A stretch of 64,000 nucleotides of DNA from Tillandsia leiboldiana (lineage: Eukaryota; Streptophyta; Magnoliopsida; Poales; Bromeliaceae): assembly GCA_029204045.2 (NCBI GenBank), contig CM055077.1:7765221-7829220 (forward strand). Direction: 5' to 3'. Below, piece by piece: positions 55,461-64,000 of the stretch. Under the pieces are notes generated by a model. That model made no database searches. It was not told the origin of the DNA and saw nothing but the letters and a program-made list of their open reading frames with translations. The translations under genes were made by a program, and so were the position numbers. Each line of letters opens with the position of its first letter. The first letter of the stretch is position 1.

Positions 55461-56234
55461 AGAGAGACGGACGCCAGAGACCAGCTCCGGGGAGAGGCAT
55501 CCCGTGCCGCCTGAGTTTGGACAGTCGAGTAGATCGAGACCCCCGGGGCCGCCACGATCCCAGTCTGAGGGTCGTGAGTCTCAGAGGAGACAGAGACCAG
55601 GAGGTTCTCCACAGCCGATGTATCAGCAGTAGCAGCGGGACGACTGTGTCATTTGTGGTGGCCCGCGTTCTGCGCCGCAGTGTGACCACAGGCAGGGGCG
55701 AAGTTTTTCGTGTGGACAGTCGGGACTTTTTCAGGCAGCATGCCCTCGAGCAGAGCTTACGGCAATACCGCTTGCGACGGCACCCCCGCTACCTCTTCGG
55801 GATGTAGGAGCTCCTCCGATTTACCGCCAGGTAGATAGGGCCATGACGTCGGAGCAGACTGAACGACGACCACCTACTTTGAGCGGATGAGTCGGTACCG
55901 CCCGGTTGGAGGGCGCTACGGCAGTGGATCGGGTGGTCGCAGGTGTGAATTCATCACAGCAGTCGGAGTTAGAGCATGTTGCATTACTGCATGGACTAAT
56001 GGCGGATTTGTTACCACGTGCACTAGAGGTACTGGTTTCTGTTGGGTTGTGCATGTGGAGGAGGCTTGTGGATCATGTCCAGTGCAGTAGAGGCCGTGAG
56101 TTATGCCAGCAGACTTATTGGTAATCGTGGCAGTTCGGTGTTTTGACCCAGCGCTTGGGGATTTGGTTGGCATAGAGCACACAGGTTTTAGCGACAGTGT
56201 GAGTGGTGCTTACGACGGCACCGGGACTCAGGGA
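55461..56234 (+). pseudogene. Nucleocapsid and protease relic
   Basis: About 55640-55750 reads DDCVICGGPRSAPQCDHRQG followed by FSCGQSGLFQAACP. This is a damaged zinc knuckle with the same layout as in G2 Gag (CVICGGPHPP...CFLCGELGHFRAACP). From 55900 the frame AVDRVVAGV may be the start of the protease linker. No DTGA-type active site was found. Confidence 0.65.
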
Positions 56235-56990
56235 TATCTTTGTTGCCCATGAGATCCCGGGTGTGATTTCACCTTAGCTGTTGATAATGCCGCCGGTAAG
56301 GGAGATAGAGATTGCTTTTGACGTGGTGCGGGGAACCGCGCCACCCTCGACAGCACCTCATTGGTTGTCGCCTGTAGAGCTGAGAGAGCTGATGGCGCAG
56401 TTGCAGGATCTGATGGATCGAGGGTTCTGTTTGACCTAGTGCCACGCCGTTGATATACGGTGGTGATGCCACGCCGTTGGTACACGGTGGTGATGCCACG
56501 TCGTTGATACACGACTGTGAGGGTCCTTTTATGGTTTGAGTGTAGACAGGTCCGGGTAGTATCTAGGACCTTTTGATGGAGCTATACTCCGGCAGTTATT
56601 GTAAGATGCGAGTACCTACTTGGAATTAGACAGCCGAAGACTCTGCCTAGATGGCGTTCAGGATACGGCAGTGGCATTATGAGCTCATAGAGAGGCCAAA
56701 TGGAATGACAAATGCCCTGCCGCTCTTATGATTTGAGGACTAGTGTGTCCCAGTTGTACTTGGACGAATTGGGAGTGGTGTTCCCAAGGATATTATGATT
56801 TACTCCCAGAGCAACTTGGAGTACGTGGAGCGCTTGTGGATGTGCTACCGTGCCTGTGTGGATGAAGTTGTATGCCAAGTTTTTGAGATACAAGTTTTAG
56901 CTTCAGAAGCATGCCTTCTTGGGTCACCTTATTCTTGTCGTTGGAGCGGCGGTGGAACCCGACCAAATGGATGCTATTCGAGATTGGCTG
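56235..56990 (+). pseudogene. Gypsy reverse transcriptase relic
   Basis: At 56290-56430 the frame reads MPPVREIEIAFDVVRGTAP then LSPVELRELMAQLQDLMDRG, the start of the plant Gypsy RT domain (PP.REI.F.I....APIS..PYRM.P.EL.EL..QL.ELL..GFI). The downstream part is replaced by hairpin units at 56443-56515. At 56640-56830 AFRIRQWHYEL and then VPKDIMIYSQSNLEYVERLW correspond to FRTRYGHYEF and the segment containing the catalytic FIDDILVYS. The catalytic FIDD is degraded here (VPKD), so the RT is dead. Confidence 0.75.
56443..56515 (+). repeat. Three 27-bp-type hairpin units
   Basis: CGCCGT/ACGGTG twice (loops TGATAT and TGGTAC), then GTCGT/ACGAC (loop TGATAC). Homologous to the 20-unit array at 35901-36440. 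Confidence 0.85.
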
Positions 56991-57838
56991 AGACCAACAG
57001 TTACTCTTGAGGTGAGGAGTTCCTTGGACTTGGCAGTGCCAGGAGAGCATGGCCAATGGATAATGAAACTGATACCAGCGCCAATGCTAGTATTACCAGT
57101 GGTGGGAGAAGGATCTGCGAGTTGTAGTGATGCCTCCCATAGGGACTGTGGATTTACCGATTGGGTTATTGTGAGCATTCTGGTTTACCCCGACAGGGCC
57201 ACTGTGATGGCAGATACCTGGAGCAGGAGAGCTGTCTGGGGTTGAGTTGATGATTCTACAGCAGGCGCTGTGTGGAGTATTGAGGTAAACATGGCTTGTG
57301 GTTGTGTCCCTGAGGGTTCCTTTGGATGGTAGACCGCGGCTGAGTAGTTCACTCGGATGGTCAAGATTCGGGAGTGACCGAGTGAGGGCCCCTCCTTGTT
57401 GGGCTTTTTCCTTATTGGATAATAGTGTGGTATGCTTTGGGTTGCCTTGGTTGGGTTGACACTGGATGTGGTTTGATGCGTGTTGCACTGGTGGTTATTT
57501 TGTTTCCCCCCAGCTTTTTGATGGAGCCCCCTGTGGTGTTTCACGTCTCAGCTCAGGAGTGATGTGTTATTCCTCGCCCGTGATTTACTTGCCCCTTTGA
57601 GATCTGTGATTGTTGGAGTACGAGGGACGCCCGTTGCAATTTCTGGCTCGAGAGATGAGAGAATTGCACATCGGGCCATACTGTACTTGTTGTTGTTGTT
57701 GTTGCGGAGTAATCACGGGGAGTGAGTGGTGTTTTGGGGAGCTGGAGGCGTTATTGATGGATACCTACTCGTGGTATTTGTGACTCCTTGTGGATTTGAG
57801 CTAGTTTCGAGGACGAAACTTTCTTTTAGTGGGGGAGA
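56991..57838 (+). other. 3' internal part without coding motif, with polypurine tract
   Basis: No RNase H or integrase motif was found. The end matches the LARD (GTTTCGAGGACGAAAC), then the polypurine tract TAGTGGGGGAGAG directly before the LTR at 57839. Confidence 0.8.
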
Positions 57839-60273
57839 GTGTGAGGACCCGAAATTCCCACTTATGATCACTATTGCGTCTACTGCTTCTGGAGGTAATT
57901 GTGGCGCGTCGGCGGGGTTTGTGCACAATTTGGACACAAGTGTTGGACTTCGGGCTTAAAAAGGGATCACGTGGGTAATGGTAGGACCCGTCGGGTGTTT
58001 AGAAGTGGTTTCGCGCGATTCAGATGTCAAATTGGACTCCGGGCGAAGTTTGGATTAAAGATTACCTCTCCGGTTGCCATCGGGAATTTTTAGAGTTGGA
58101 ATTGGGCAAATCGGACTTCAGAATTGGACCCGGCGTGGAAAATCGGATCAAGTGGGCTATCCGAGGGCACTCCGCAATTTTCGGATGAGAATTTGAAAAA
58201 ATGGACATCGTTTTTGGATTCAGCGCGCGAAATCGCGAAAGAAATGTACTATTTATGTTTTTGGAGCCCGGATGTTGTGGCGCGTTTTTTGAGGCAGTGT
58301 GCGGATCCCGAGGTGCGGCGCGCTTTTCGAGGCGGCGTCGCGCGGCTCGGAGCGCGGCGGCGCACTGCGCGAGGCGCGCAGGCGCGTTGGGAACGCGCTC
58401 CTGCGGGGTGACGCAGGGGCGCCACGTGGCGGGCCCCCGTTGGCGGCCGCGCGGAAAGGGAGCGGCGCTCGGTGTCACGCGCCCGTGTGGCGCGTGACTG
58501 TCGCGCGCCGCGTGCGCGCGCGTGAGGGCGTGCGCGGCCGCGTGGACTGGCACGCCGTGGCGTGTGCCTGCGCCGGTGCACGCGCCTGTGTGCGCGTGGC
58601 ACCGCGTGGGGGCTCCCCCATTGGCCGGTCCACCGTGCACCGTGAGCCGTGGACCGCCCTTTCTCTTTCTCCTCTTTTCTTCTTCTTCTTCCCTCCCGCA
58701 CCACCATTTTCTCTTCTCTCTTTTCTTCTTCTTCAACCGAGAGCGAGAGAGAGGATTGAGTGGAGGTGTGGTTGTGGGTTGTGCGGCGGTGCGCGTGGAC
58801 TCGTCGCGGCGCGCGCGATTCGGGTGTTCCAACTTTATTTTTAGCAGATTTGTTTTGGGCGGGGCGTTCCTTAGTTTGACCGTGAAATATCGGGTAGGTT
58901 CCGTACTTTATTTTTACGGTATTTTTTGGGCACAGTTTTGGGGCGTTCTTTGGACTGTGAAATTCCCCTTGTGTCTTATCTATGTTTGGGACCGTAGTTT
59001 TACTGCCGTTTTGCGTGCGGACCCCGACGGCGTGCTCCGTTTGGCGTGCGGATTCTGGCAACGTGCTCCGTTTTGCGTGCAGACTCCATTTGGCGTGCGG
59101 ATTCTGGCACCGTGCACCGTTTTGCGTGCAGACTCCGTTTGGCGTGCGGATTCTGGCACCGTGCACCGTTTTGCGTGCAGACTCCGTTTGGCGTGCGGAT
59201 TCTGGCACCGTGCTCTGTTTTGCGTGCGGACTCCGGCAGCGGACTTCGTTTTGCGTGCGGATCGCGGGAGGCCAATTGCAAGTGTCTACGAGCAATTGGT
59301 GGCAAACCGAGGTGGGTGGCCTTATCTCCAAGTTTTATGGACTGTACAGTAATTCTACTGATGTAGGATCATGCATGATAAGTATTTCTTGTGTAGCATG
59401 CTAGAAGGTAGGAACTGTTATTCCTTATATTTATCTGATGATCTTATGATCCCTTTTTGCTTCCTACCACATGTTAAAGTATGGTGATCTTGGAACTTGA
59501 CCTAGCACCCCGTCATATGTTGCTGTGTAACCAGACCAGTAGAAAACCCTCACTTGGGCTAGGGTTATTTATGTTTAGACATCCACACTGTTTTTCTATT
59601 TCTGGACATAGTGTTATCCTCGCCCGGGTAGTGGGGCGAGAGGTCGGGACTTTCTTTTAGTGTGGGATGCATTTGCACTCGTGCTTGGGAGCAGAGTGGA
59701 GTCTGGTATGATGTAGTGGGTCGCTTATCTATGCCGGGAGCCGTTTGGGAAAACGGTAGTGTCCCGGGGTCTTGTTGCCCTGTTTGTGCTGTCGCCACGG
59801 AGTTAGTGGCAGTTGTGTGCCGGTGTTAGCTGGACCTAGAACCCATAACCTTTTTGACATACACATGATTTTTAGTCTATCGATGTTTTTCTTCCAAGCA
59901 TCGAAGGGCCGCTGAAAGTCTGTTCTTGTTTGTTTGGACAAGGCATCAGCCCTTCGGGGTTTGGGCAAATCCTTGTTTTCTAACTGTTTTTCCTAAAAGA
60001 ACTAAAAATCATTAAAATGGGTTTTCTCCTCAAATCAAGATGGTTTTTCAAAAAGGGAACTACTTTTAGTCCTCACCTGCGTGGGTTGAGTGAGAATGGT
60101 TTTCAGTAAACAATGTCACCCCTTTTTCGTGTAAACTTTCCCACTCGTAAGGATTCGAGTGGTCTGGGTTCTAGGGGCCATTCCTTTGTCGGACGAAAGC
60201 CACGGGGGCCGAGCCTGGAACCTGTTCTTGTCGAGAGGGTTGTAGGTGTTGGTCTCCCGGGACTTTCGGGCCC
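57839..60273 (+). repeat. 3' LTR, truncated by the assembly gap
   Basis: Same LTR as 50514-54302, covering its first about 2.4 kb. It shows many single-base losses relative to the 5' LTR and breaks at CGGGCCC followed by N. Confidence 0.9.
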
Positions 60274-60373
60274 NNNNNNNNNNNNNNNNNNNNNNNNNNN
60301 NNNNNNNNNNNNNNNNNNNNNNNNNNNNNNNNNNNNNNNNNNNNNNNNNNNNNNNNNNNNNNNNNNNNNNNNN
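60274..60373. other. Assembly gap (100 N)
   Basis: Exactly 100 N, the usual placeholder for a gap of unknown size. The remaining LTR end, the target duplication and any continuation of Copia copy 2 are missing from this scaffold here. Confidence 0.98.
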
Positions 60374-60538
60374 TTAACATGTTTAGAACTTTCGCTTGTT
60401 TGGGTCTAGAAAGTCTTGGTCCTAATGTTTTCCTTTTGCAGTGGTTTTTGTATCTTCCGAGCCGCCGTTGCAGCGGCGAGGGCGTGTTTGACCTGGGATG
60501 AGGGGCTCGTATAGCGAAAGCTAAATGGATAGAGCCGA

Positions 60539-61160
60539 GTGAGGCTTGGGAGATTCAGGCCCATGCAGTCCTGGTATTTAGCAAATAAACGGCGCCAGGA
60601 AGAGAGCATGGAGCGTGTGATGCACATGCTTGTACCGAAGCATCTCCGGAGTATCGCCAGTAGTACCTCCGGCCGCGACTTTGTCGATTTCGACCCTGAT
60701 CGCACCGTGATGGTGCTGAAGCAGCGAGAGTTGCTGATCCGGTTGTGTACCGCATCCAGTTCCATCACTTGCAATTTCGGGACCGAGTTGGGAGCCGTGG
60801 AGGCGAGAAAGGAAGCTGTTATGAAGAGTTGTTCGAGGGTTTGTTCATCCAGGATAAGCATCAGGGCGCTTGGTTATGCACTTTTGCATTAGGACGCCAA
60901 GAGAGGTGGTGGCGTCGATTTCGTCTTGTTGGACCATCGGGAGCGCAGTTGATGTTCTGGGGTGAGTTTCTGTGACGGTTGAGCGGTGTACCCCTGGTCG
61001 CCCAGGACGAGGCTTAGAGGTTGGTTATGTTCGAGAGGGAACTGCATCGAGATACCTATCTCTTTGTGCATTTTCGGCGAGTGCCGACCTTGGATGCAGT
61101 GATGTGCATGCTCGATGGATTGACCGAGGATCAGTGATCACGTCGAGGAGACGGTGACCG
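60539..61160 (+). pseudogene. Gypsy gag relic
   Basis: RRQEESMERVMHML (about 60590-60630) is the coiled-coil part with one heptad. GGVDFVLLDHRERS-like sequence near 60905 and TLDAVMCMLDGLTEDQ (about 61085-61135) match the capsid relics at 55100-55450. Several frames are involved and stops are frequent. An open 117-codon frame at 60539 mixes true and shadow reading. Confidence 0.65.
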
Positions 61161-61737
61161 GGGGACCAGCTTCGGAGTGAGAGCTCCGCATCGCCAATTT
61201 TGCGATAGTCGCGTGATTCGAGGTTGCCATGATTCCACCCTCCAGGATCATGGGTCTCAGAGGAGACAGAGACCAGGAGGTTCTCGGCAGGCTAGCATCA
61301 GCCAGCAGTGCCAGGATGTGAGTTCCCCTTTTGCATGGGTCGCATTCATCGCCAGGGTTGTGGATCGCGTCTCACCTGGTGTTTCGTCGGAGTTAGTGCT
61401 TGCTTACTGCCAACGCCGCTTGTGCTTTTCGGTAGAAGCAGGGGGGTACCCTCGTATGGGCCAGGGTCTGGACTGATGGTGTGCACGTTTGGTATCAGAT
61501 TTCAGATCACGTGAAGCACGTGGATGAGTGTTGCCTGACCTGCCAGTGCAACTAGGACCTTGGATTGATCATCGAGATGTTAGTCCTACATCAGTTCTGA
61601 GGTGTTGATACGAGGTTGGATAGGAACGTTCATCCCAATTATGCTCTCATGGATTGGTCGAGAGAGAGGCTTTGACCCTCCGTGGACCTGGTCGGGAGGA
61701 GTTTTTTTTTTTTTTCTGGGATGCGTTGATGTATGAT
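61161..61737 (+). other. Decayed gag-pol linker, no clear frame
   Basis: Fragments such as GGTCTCAGAGGAGACAGAGA correspond to 55565-55600 of the previous element. A T tract lies at 61681-61694. No domain could be recognised. Confidence 0.5.
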
Positions 61738-61850
61738 GCCCTGGCTGAGTTACCAGGAGGTTACCTGCCCCTGGCTGAGTTACCAGGTGGTTACTTGCCC
61801 CTGGCCGAGTTTACCAGGTGGTTGATGCCCCTGGCCGAGTTACCAGGTAG
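61738..61850 (+). repeat. Four CTGGCYGAGTTACCAG hairpin units
   Basis: CTGGCTGAGTTACCAG or CTGGCCGAGTTACCAG at about 61740, 61770, 61801 and 61831, spaced about 30 bp. Homologous to the large array at 34056-34640. Confidence 0.85.
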
Positions 61851-63005
61851 TTACTCGATTGGACTGAGGATCGAGACAGTGATTGACGCGGTTGGGAACC
61901 GCGCCAACTTCGACAGCACCTCGTGGAGTATCAACCGTGAGGCAGAGAGAGCTGTGAGCGCAGTTGCGAGATTTGACGGATCGAGAGGTCTGTGAGACCT
62001 AGTATCTCGTCGTGGGTATACGACAGTGAGGATCCAGGCGGTCAATACTCTGTGGTGATGTCACGTTGTGGGTACGCAACCGTTGTGAGTTCTTGTAAGG
62101 TTCGAACATGATTAGTTTTGCCTTGTGCTTGGGCAGATGCCTTCGAGTGGTTGATATCATTATGGAACCTTACAGCCGAGGGTTGTGCCTGGATACTGAG
62201 TTGGAACCAGTAGGGCAGTTTGGGCGGTTTGCGTGGTCAAGTAGTTTGACTAACGCCCTACTGATTGAGAGCTGTGATTTTCCCTGTTTCACAGGACGGG
62301 TTGGTGGTGTTACCATCGTGGGTTTTTGCTTACCTCCGAAGCGACTTGGAGCTTGAGGGGCTCTTGAGATTAGTGCTACAACTTCTAAGGAGGAAGAAGT
62401 TGGTCGCCAAGCTTTAAGAGTTGCACTCGGACATCGAAGATTTCGTGTTTAGGCCTTGTGATTCAGCCGCATGAGTGGCGGGACCCAGCGAAGAGAGATA
62501 CCGTTTGGGTTGGGGCCTAGACCCATGTTAATATCAGAGATCAGAAGCTCTTGGTCTATGCAAGGCCAGTGTACCTTGCGAGAGGCAAAGCTGAGGAGGA
62601 TACCAGCATTGATCCGGATATTGCCGTGATAGAGAGGTCATGGAATTATTCAGAACCCTCGAACCTAAAGTACTTGGACACTCAGGAAGTCAGGTTGAGG
62701 TAACGCCGGTGATAGTTTTTGCAAGGATGTATGATTGCCTTATCCCGGCGAAGACATTTTGTTCAGTTACGCCCTGTTTAGGCGAGCAGTGTAACCCTGG
62801 GAATTGAGTGCCAGAATTGAGAGAAGGTTCTCGAGGTTGAAAGTTTTCCCCTGTCAAGGGAGGTGCTATATGTTTTGTGGAACTGAAGTTTTGGTGGCTA
62901 TGAAGCATCAGAGGGGTTTTGCCTTACGGAGGCTTAAACTTCGGTTTTTTGAGATCTCGAATCGAGGGAAACTACCAGCCTGAGAGTTATTTATAGAAAC
63001 GAGTT
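61851..63005 (+). other. Decayed pol region with two terminal-type hairpins
   Basis: Two hairpins related to the 27-bp unit are at about 61990-62010 (GTCGT/ACGAC, loop GGGTAT) and 62053-62075 (GTTGT/GCAAC, loop GGGTAC). The rest has no frame or motif that I can assign with confidence. Confidence 0.45.
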
Positions 63006-63218
63006 ATGCGAGGTGTGGATCCTCGAGCAGTGATCAGGTTGGATGAAGTCTATTTTGAACCCCGCAAGTCTTGTTTTGCTTTCCCTTCCTTGGAGATGGA
63101 CGAGGATTGCGTTTCCACTTCGACCGATGCGATTCTTGTTGGTGAAACCAAAGGATTTTGCAGTCGAATCATACCTTTGGGGAAGGTTCAGTGTTGTCGG
63201 CATGAGGTATGTGAGTGA
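63006..63218 (+). pseudogene. Gypsy integrase C-terminal relic
   Basis: The frame reads ...ILVGETKGFCSRIIPLGKVQCCRHEV, which follows the pattern IL.RE.K.LR.K.IPLVKVQW..H found at the end of plant chromovirus pol, where a chromodomain-like tail directs integration. The Trp expected after VQ is lost. About 75 bp further comes the conserved TTTCGAGGACGAAAC before the polypurine tract, the normal position for the pol end. Confidence 0.62.
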
Positions 63219-63318
63219 CCACTTGAGAGCCTTGGACAATTTGTGGATCTCCTATCCCTTTTGTTTTTGATTTACCCTCCTAAGTATGGATTTAGTTGGG
63301 TTTCGAGGACGAAACCCT

Positions 63319-63335
63319 TTTTAAGGGGGGGAGAG
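63319..63335 (+). other. Polypurine tract
   Basis: TTTAAGGGGGGGAGAG directly before the LTR start TGTAGAACACC at 63336. Confidence 0.85.
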
Positions 63336-64000
63336 TGTAGAACACCGGGATTTGGACGACGCACCGACCTTGCAAGATGGTGTGGTGCGGAGGAGATTGC
63401 CTCGGGCGTGTTCCGTATGTTTTTCAGAGGAGTTCGGGTTGATTTGGATCCCCGCGGAAGCCTCTGCTTGTTTCGGGCTTAGTACGCGTTAGGTGACTGG
63501 TACGGGTAGCTCCGACTCCGCTATGGGTTGCAGGAAAATTGGGAAACACTTGGAACAGGTGTATTTTCTGTTTACAGCGAGGTTCGGGAGGTTCCGGACT
63601 GACGCGGAGGATCCGGAGGCGAAAAGTGAGTCGGAACTGGCAATTTTGGAGCCGGTATTTGATTTGAGTACCCCGACTCAACGGATGAGCTTTTTGAGGA
63701 GAAAAAGCTGTGGACACGCGTACTTTTGATTTACAGCGAGGTTCGGGAGGTTCCGGACTGACACGGAGGACCCGGAGGCAAAAAGTGAGTCGGAACTGGC
63801 AATTTTGGAGCCGGTATTTGATTTGAGCACCCCGACTCAACGGTTGAGCTTTTTGAAGAGAAAAAGCTGTGAGCACGTGCACTTTTGAATTTACAGCGGA
63901 GTTCGGGAGGTTCCGGACAGCGGCGGAGGGCCCGAGGGCAAAAAGTGAGTTGGAGTTGGGTTTTTGGAATTAAGTTAATTAAGTTAATTAATTTAATTAA
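63336..64000 (+). repeat. 3' LTR, 5' part (runs off the window)
   Basis: Starts TGTAGAACACCGGGATTTGG after the polypurine tract. It contains a tandem repeat of 159-160 bp (63574, 63733, 63893) and ends in an AT-rich TTAATTAA-type run at the window edge. Confidence 0.85.
63574..64000 (+). repeat. 159-160-bp tandem repeat in the LTR, 2.7 units visible
   Basis: Units start ACAGCGAGGTTCGGGAGGTT at 63574 and 63733, and a third, ACAGCGGAGTTCGGG, at 63893. Units 1 and 2 are about 90 percent alike by eye. Confidence 0.92.

Larger units (their letters stand above)
50514..60273 (+). mobile_element. Gypsy element with decayed gag-pol, 3' LTR truncated at the gap
   Basis: The 5' LTR (50514-54302) and 3' LTR (57839-60273) belong to the same family as the LARD (TGTGAGGACC...GGGGCGTGACA). 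The internal region of 3.5 kb has recognisable gag, nucleocapsid and RT pieces, all full of stops, and lacks RNase H and integrase. It is inserted in the gag of Copia copy 2; only the left duplication (ATGTG) is visible. It is a more complete relative of the LARD and shows how that element was derived. Confidence 0.9.
60374..64000 (+). mobile_element. Decayed Gypsy element with 3' LTR start
   Basis: It begins in a leader related to those at 33743 and 54324 (TTTAGAACTTTCGCTTGTTT; CAG at 60439-60441). Gag relic, hairpin repeats, an integrase C-terminal relic and a polypurine tract follow, then an LTR of a different type (TGTAGAACACCGGG) that runs off the window. The 5' LTR is lost in the gap. 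It is an older relative with an integrase end preserved. Confidence 0.8.

Noticed and set aside
1..64000. tRNA, rRNA, snRNA or organelle-derived genes
   Set aside because: Nothing recognisable was seen; Met-tRNA-like matches are only 10-13 bp primer binding sites.

Overview
This is nuclear DNA from a flowering plant, almost certainly a species with a large, repeat-rich genome. Nothing in the window reads as a host gene, tRNA, rRNA or organelle sequence. Essentially everything belongs to LTR retrotransposons or their fragments, inserted into one another. The plant assignment rests on the initiator-Met primer binding sites (TGGTATCAGAGC), the plant Ty1/Copia (SIRE/Maximus-like) polyprotein, Ty3/Gypsy chromovirus-like (Tekay/Del-like) relics, LTRs of 2.4-4.9 kb, and a plant-specific non-autonomous retroelement ORF.

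Layout, left to right. (1) 1-6017: a minus-strand Copia element with gag, protease, integrase and RT, broken by small frame errors; its 5' LTR is 4722-6017. It sits next to the PBS of a minus-strand Gypsy element whose 5' LTR is 6062-8464. (2) 8465-20193: a degenerate non-autonomous element with Copia-like LTR ends. It is split by two solo Gypsy LTRs, 10388-14366 (duplicated target AACAT) and 16286-20134 (CACCC). (3) 20194-23203: relic of a minus-strand Gypsy element and the start of another LTR. (4) 23204-46700: a non-autonomous minus-strand Gypsy element, called G2 here (target duplication AAAGC). One of its LTRs contains a solo LTR (24872-29746, AAACT) and a complete, very young LARD-like element (30338-40497, AGCAC). 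(5) 46701-48936: more of the LTR that G2 entered. (6) 48937-50513: a second Copia copy (plus strand), cut inside gag by the Gypsy element at 50514-60273, which ends at a 100-N gap. (7) 60374-64000: a further decayed plus-strand Gypsy element and the start of its 3' LTR.

Target duplications and nesting give a relative order: the LTR around 22427/46701 is older than G2, and G2 is older than both the solo LTR at 24872 and the LARD. The two LARD LTRs differ by about a dozen substitutions and one 61-bp change in a tandem array, so this insertion is recent although it carries no usable pol.

The most interesting content is regulatory and structural. (a) Several Gypsy LTR families carry CCAAT-N9-CCACG modules, the consensus of the endoplasmic-reticulum stress response element (ERSE), upstream of their TATA boxes. 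(b) Both Copia copies and the non-autonomous element that shares their LTR ends carry a transcribed array of mini-hairpins with a constant loop (TGGATT/TGGACT) and changing but still complementary stems. (c) Gypsy elements carry a second hairpin family, expanded in the LARD to 20 exact 27-bp units with a higher-order pattern. These are candidate RNA recognition elements that parasitic copies could use to borrow the proteins of autonomous relatives.
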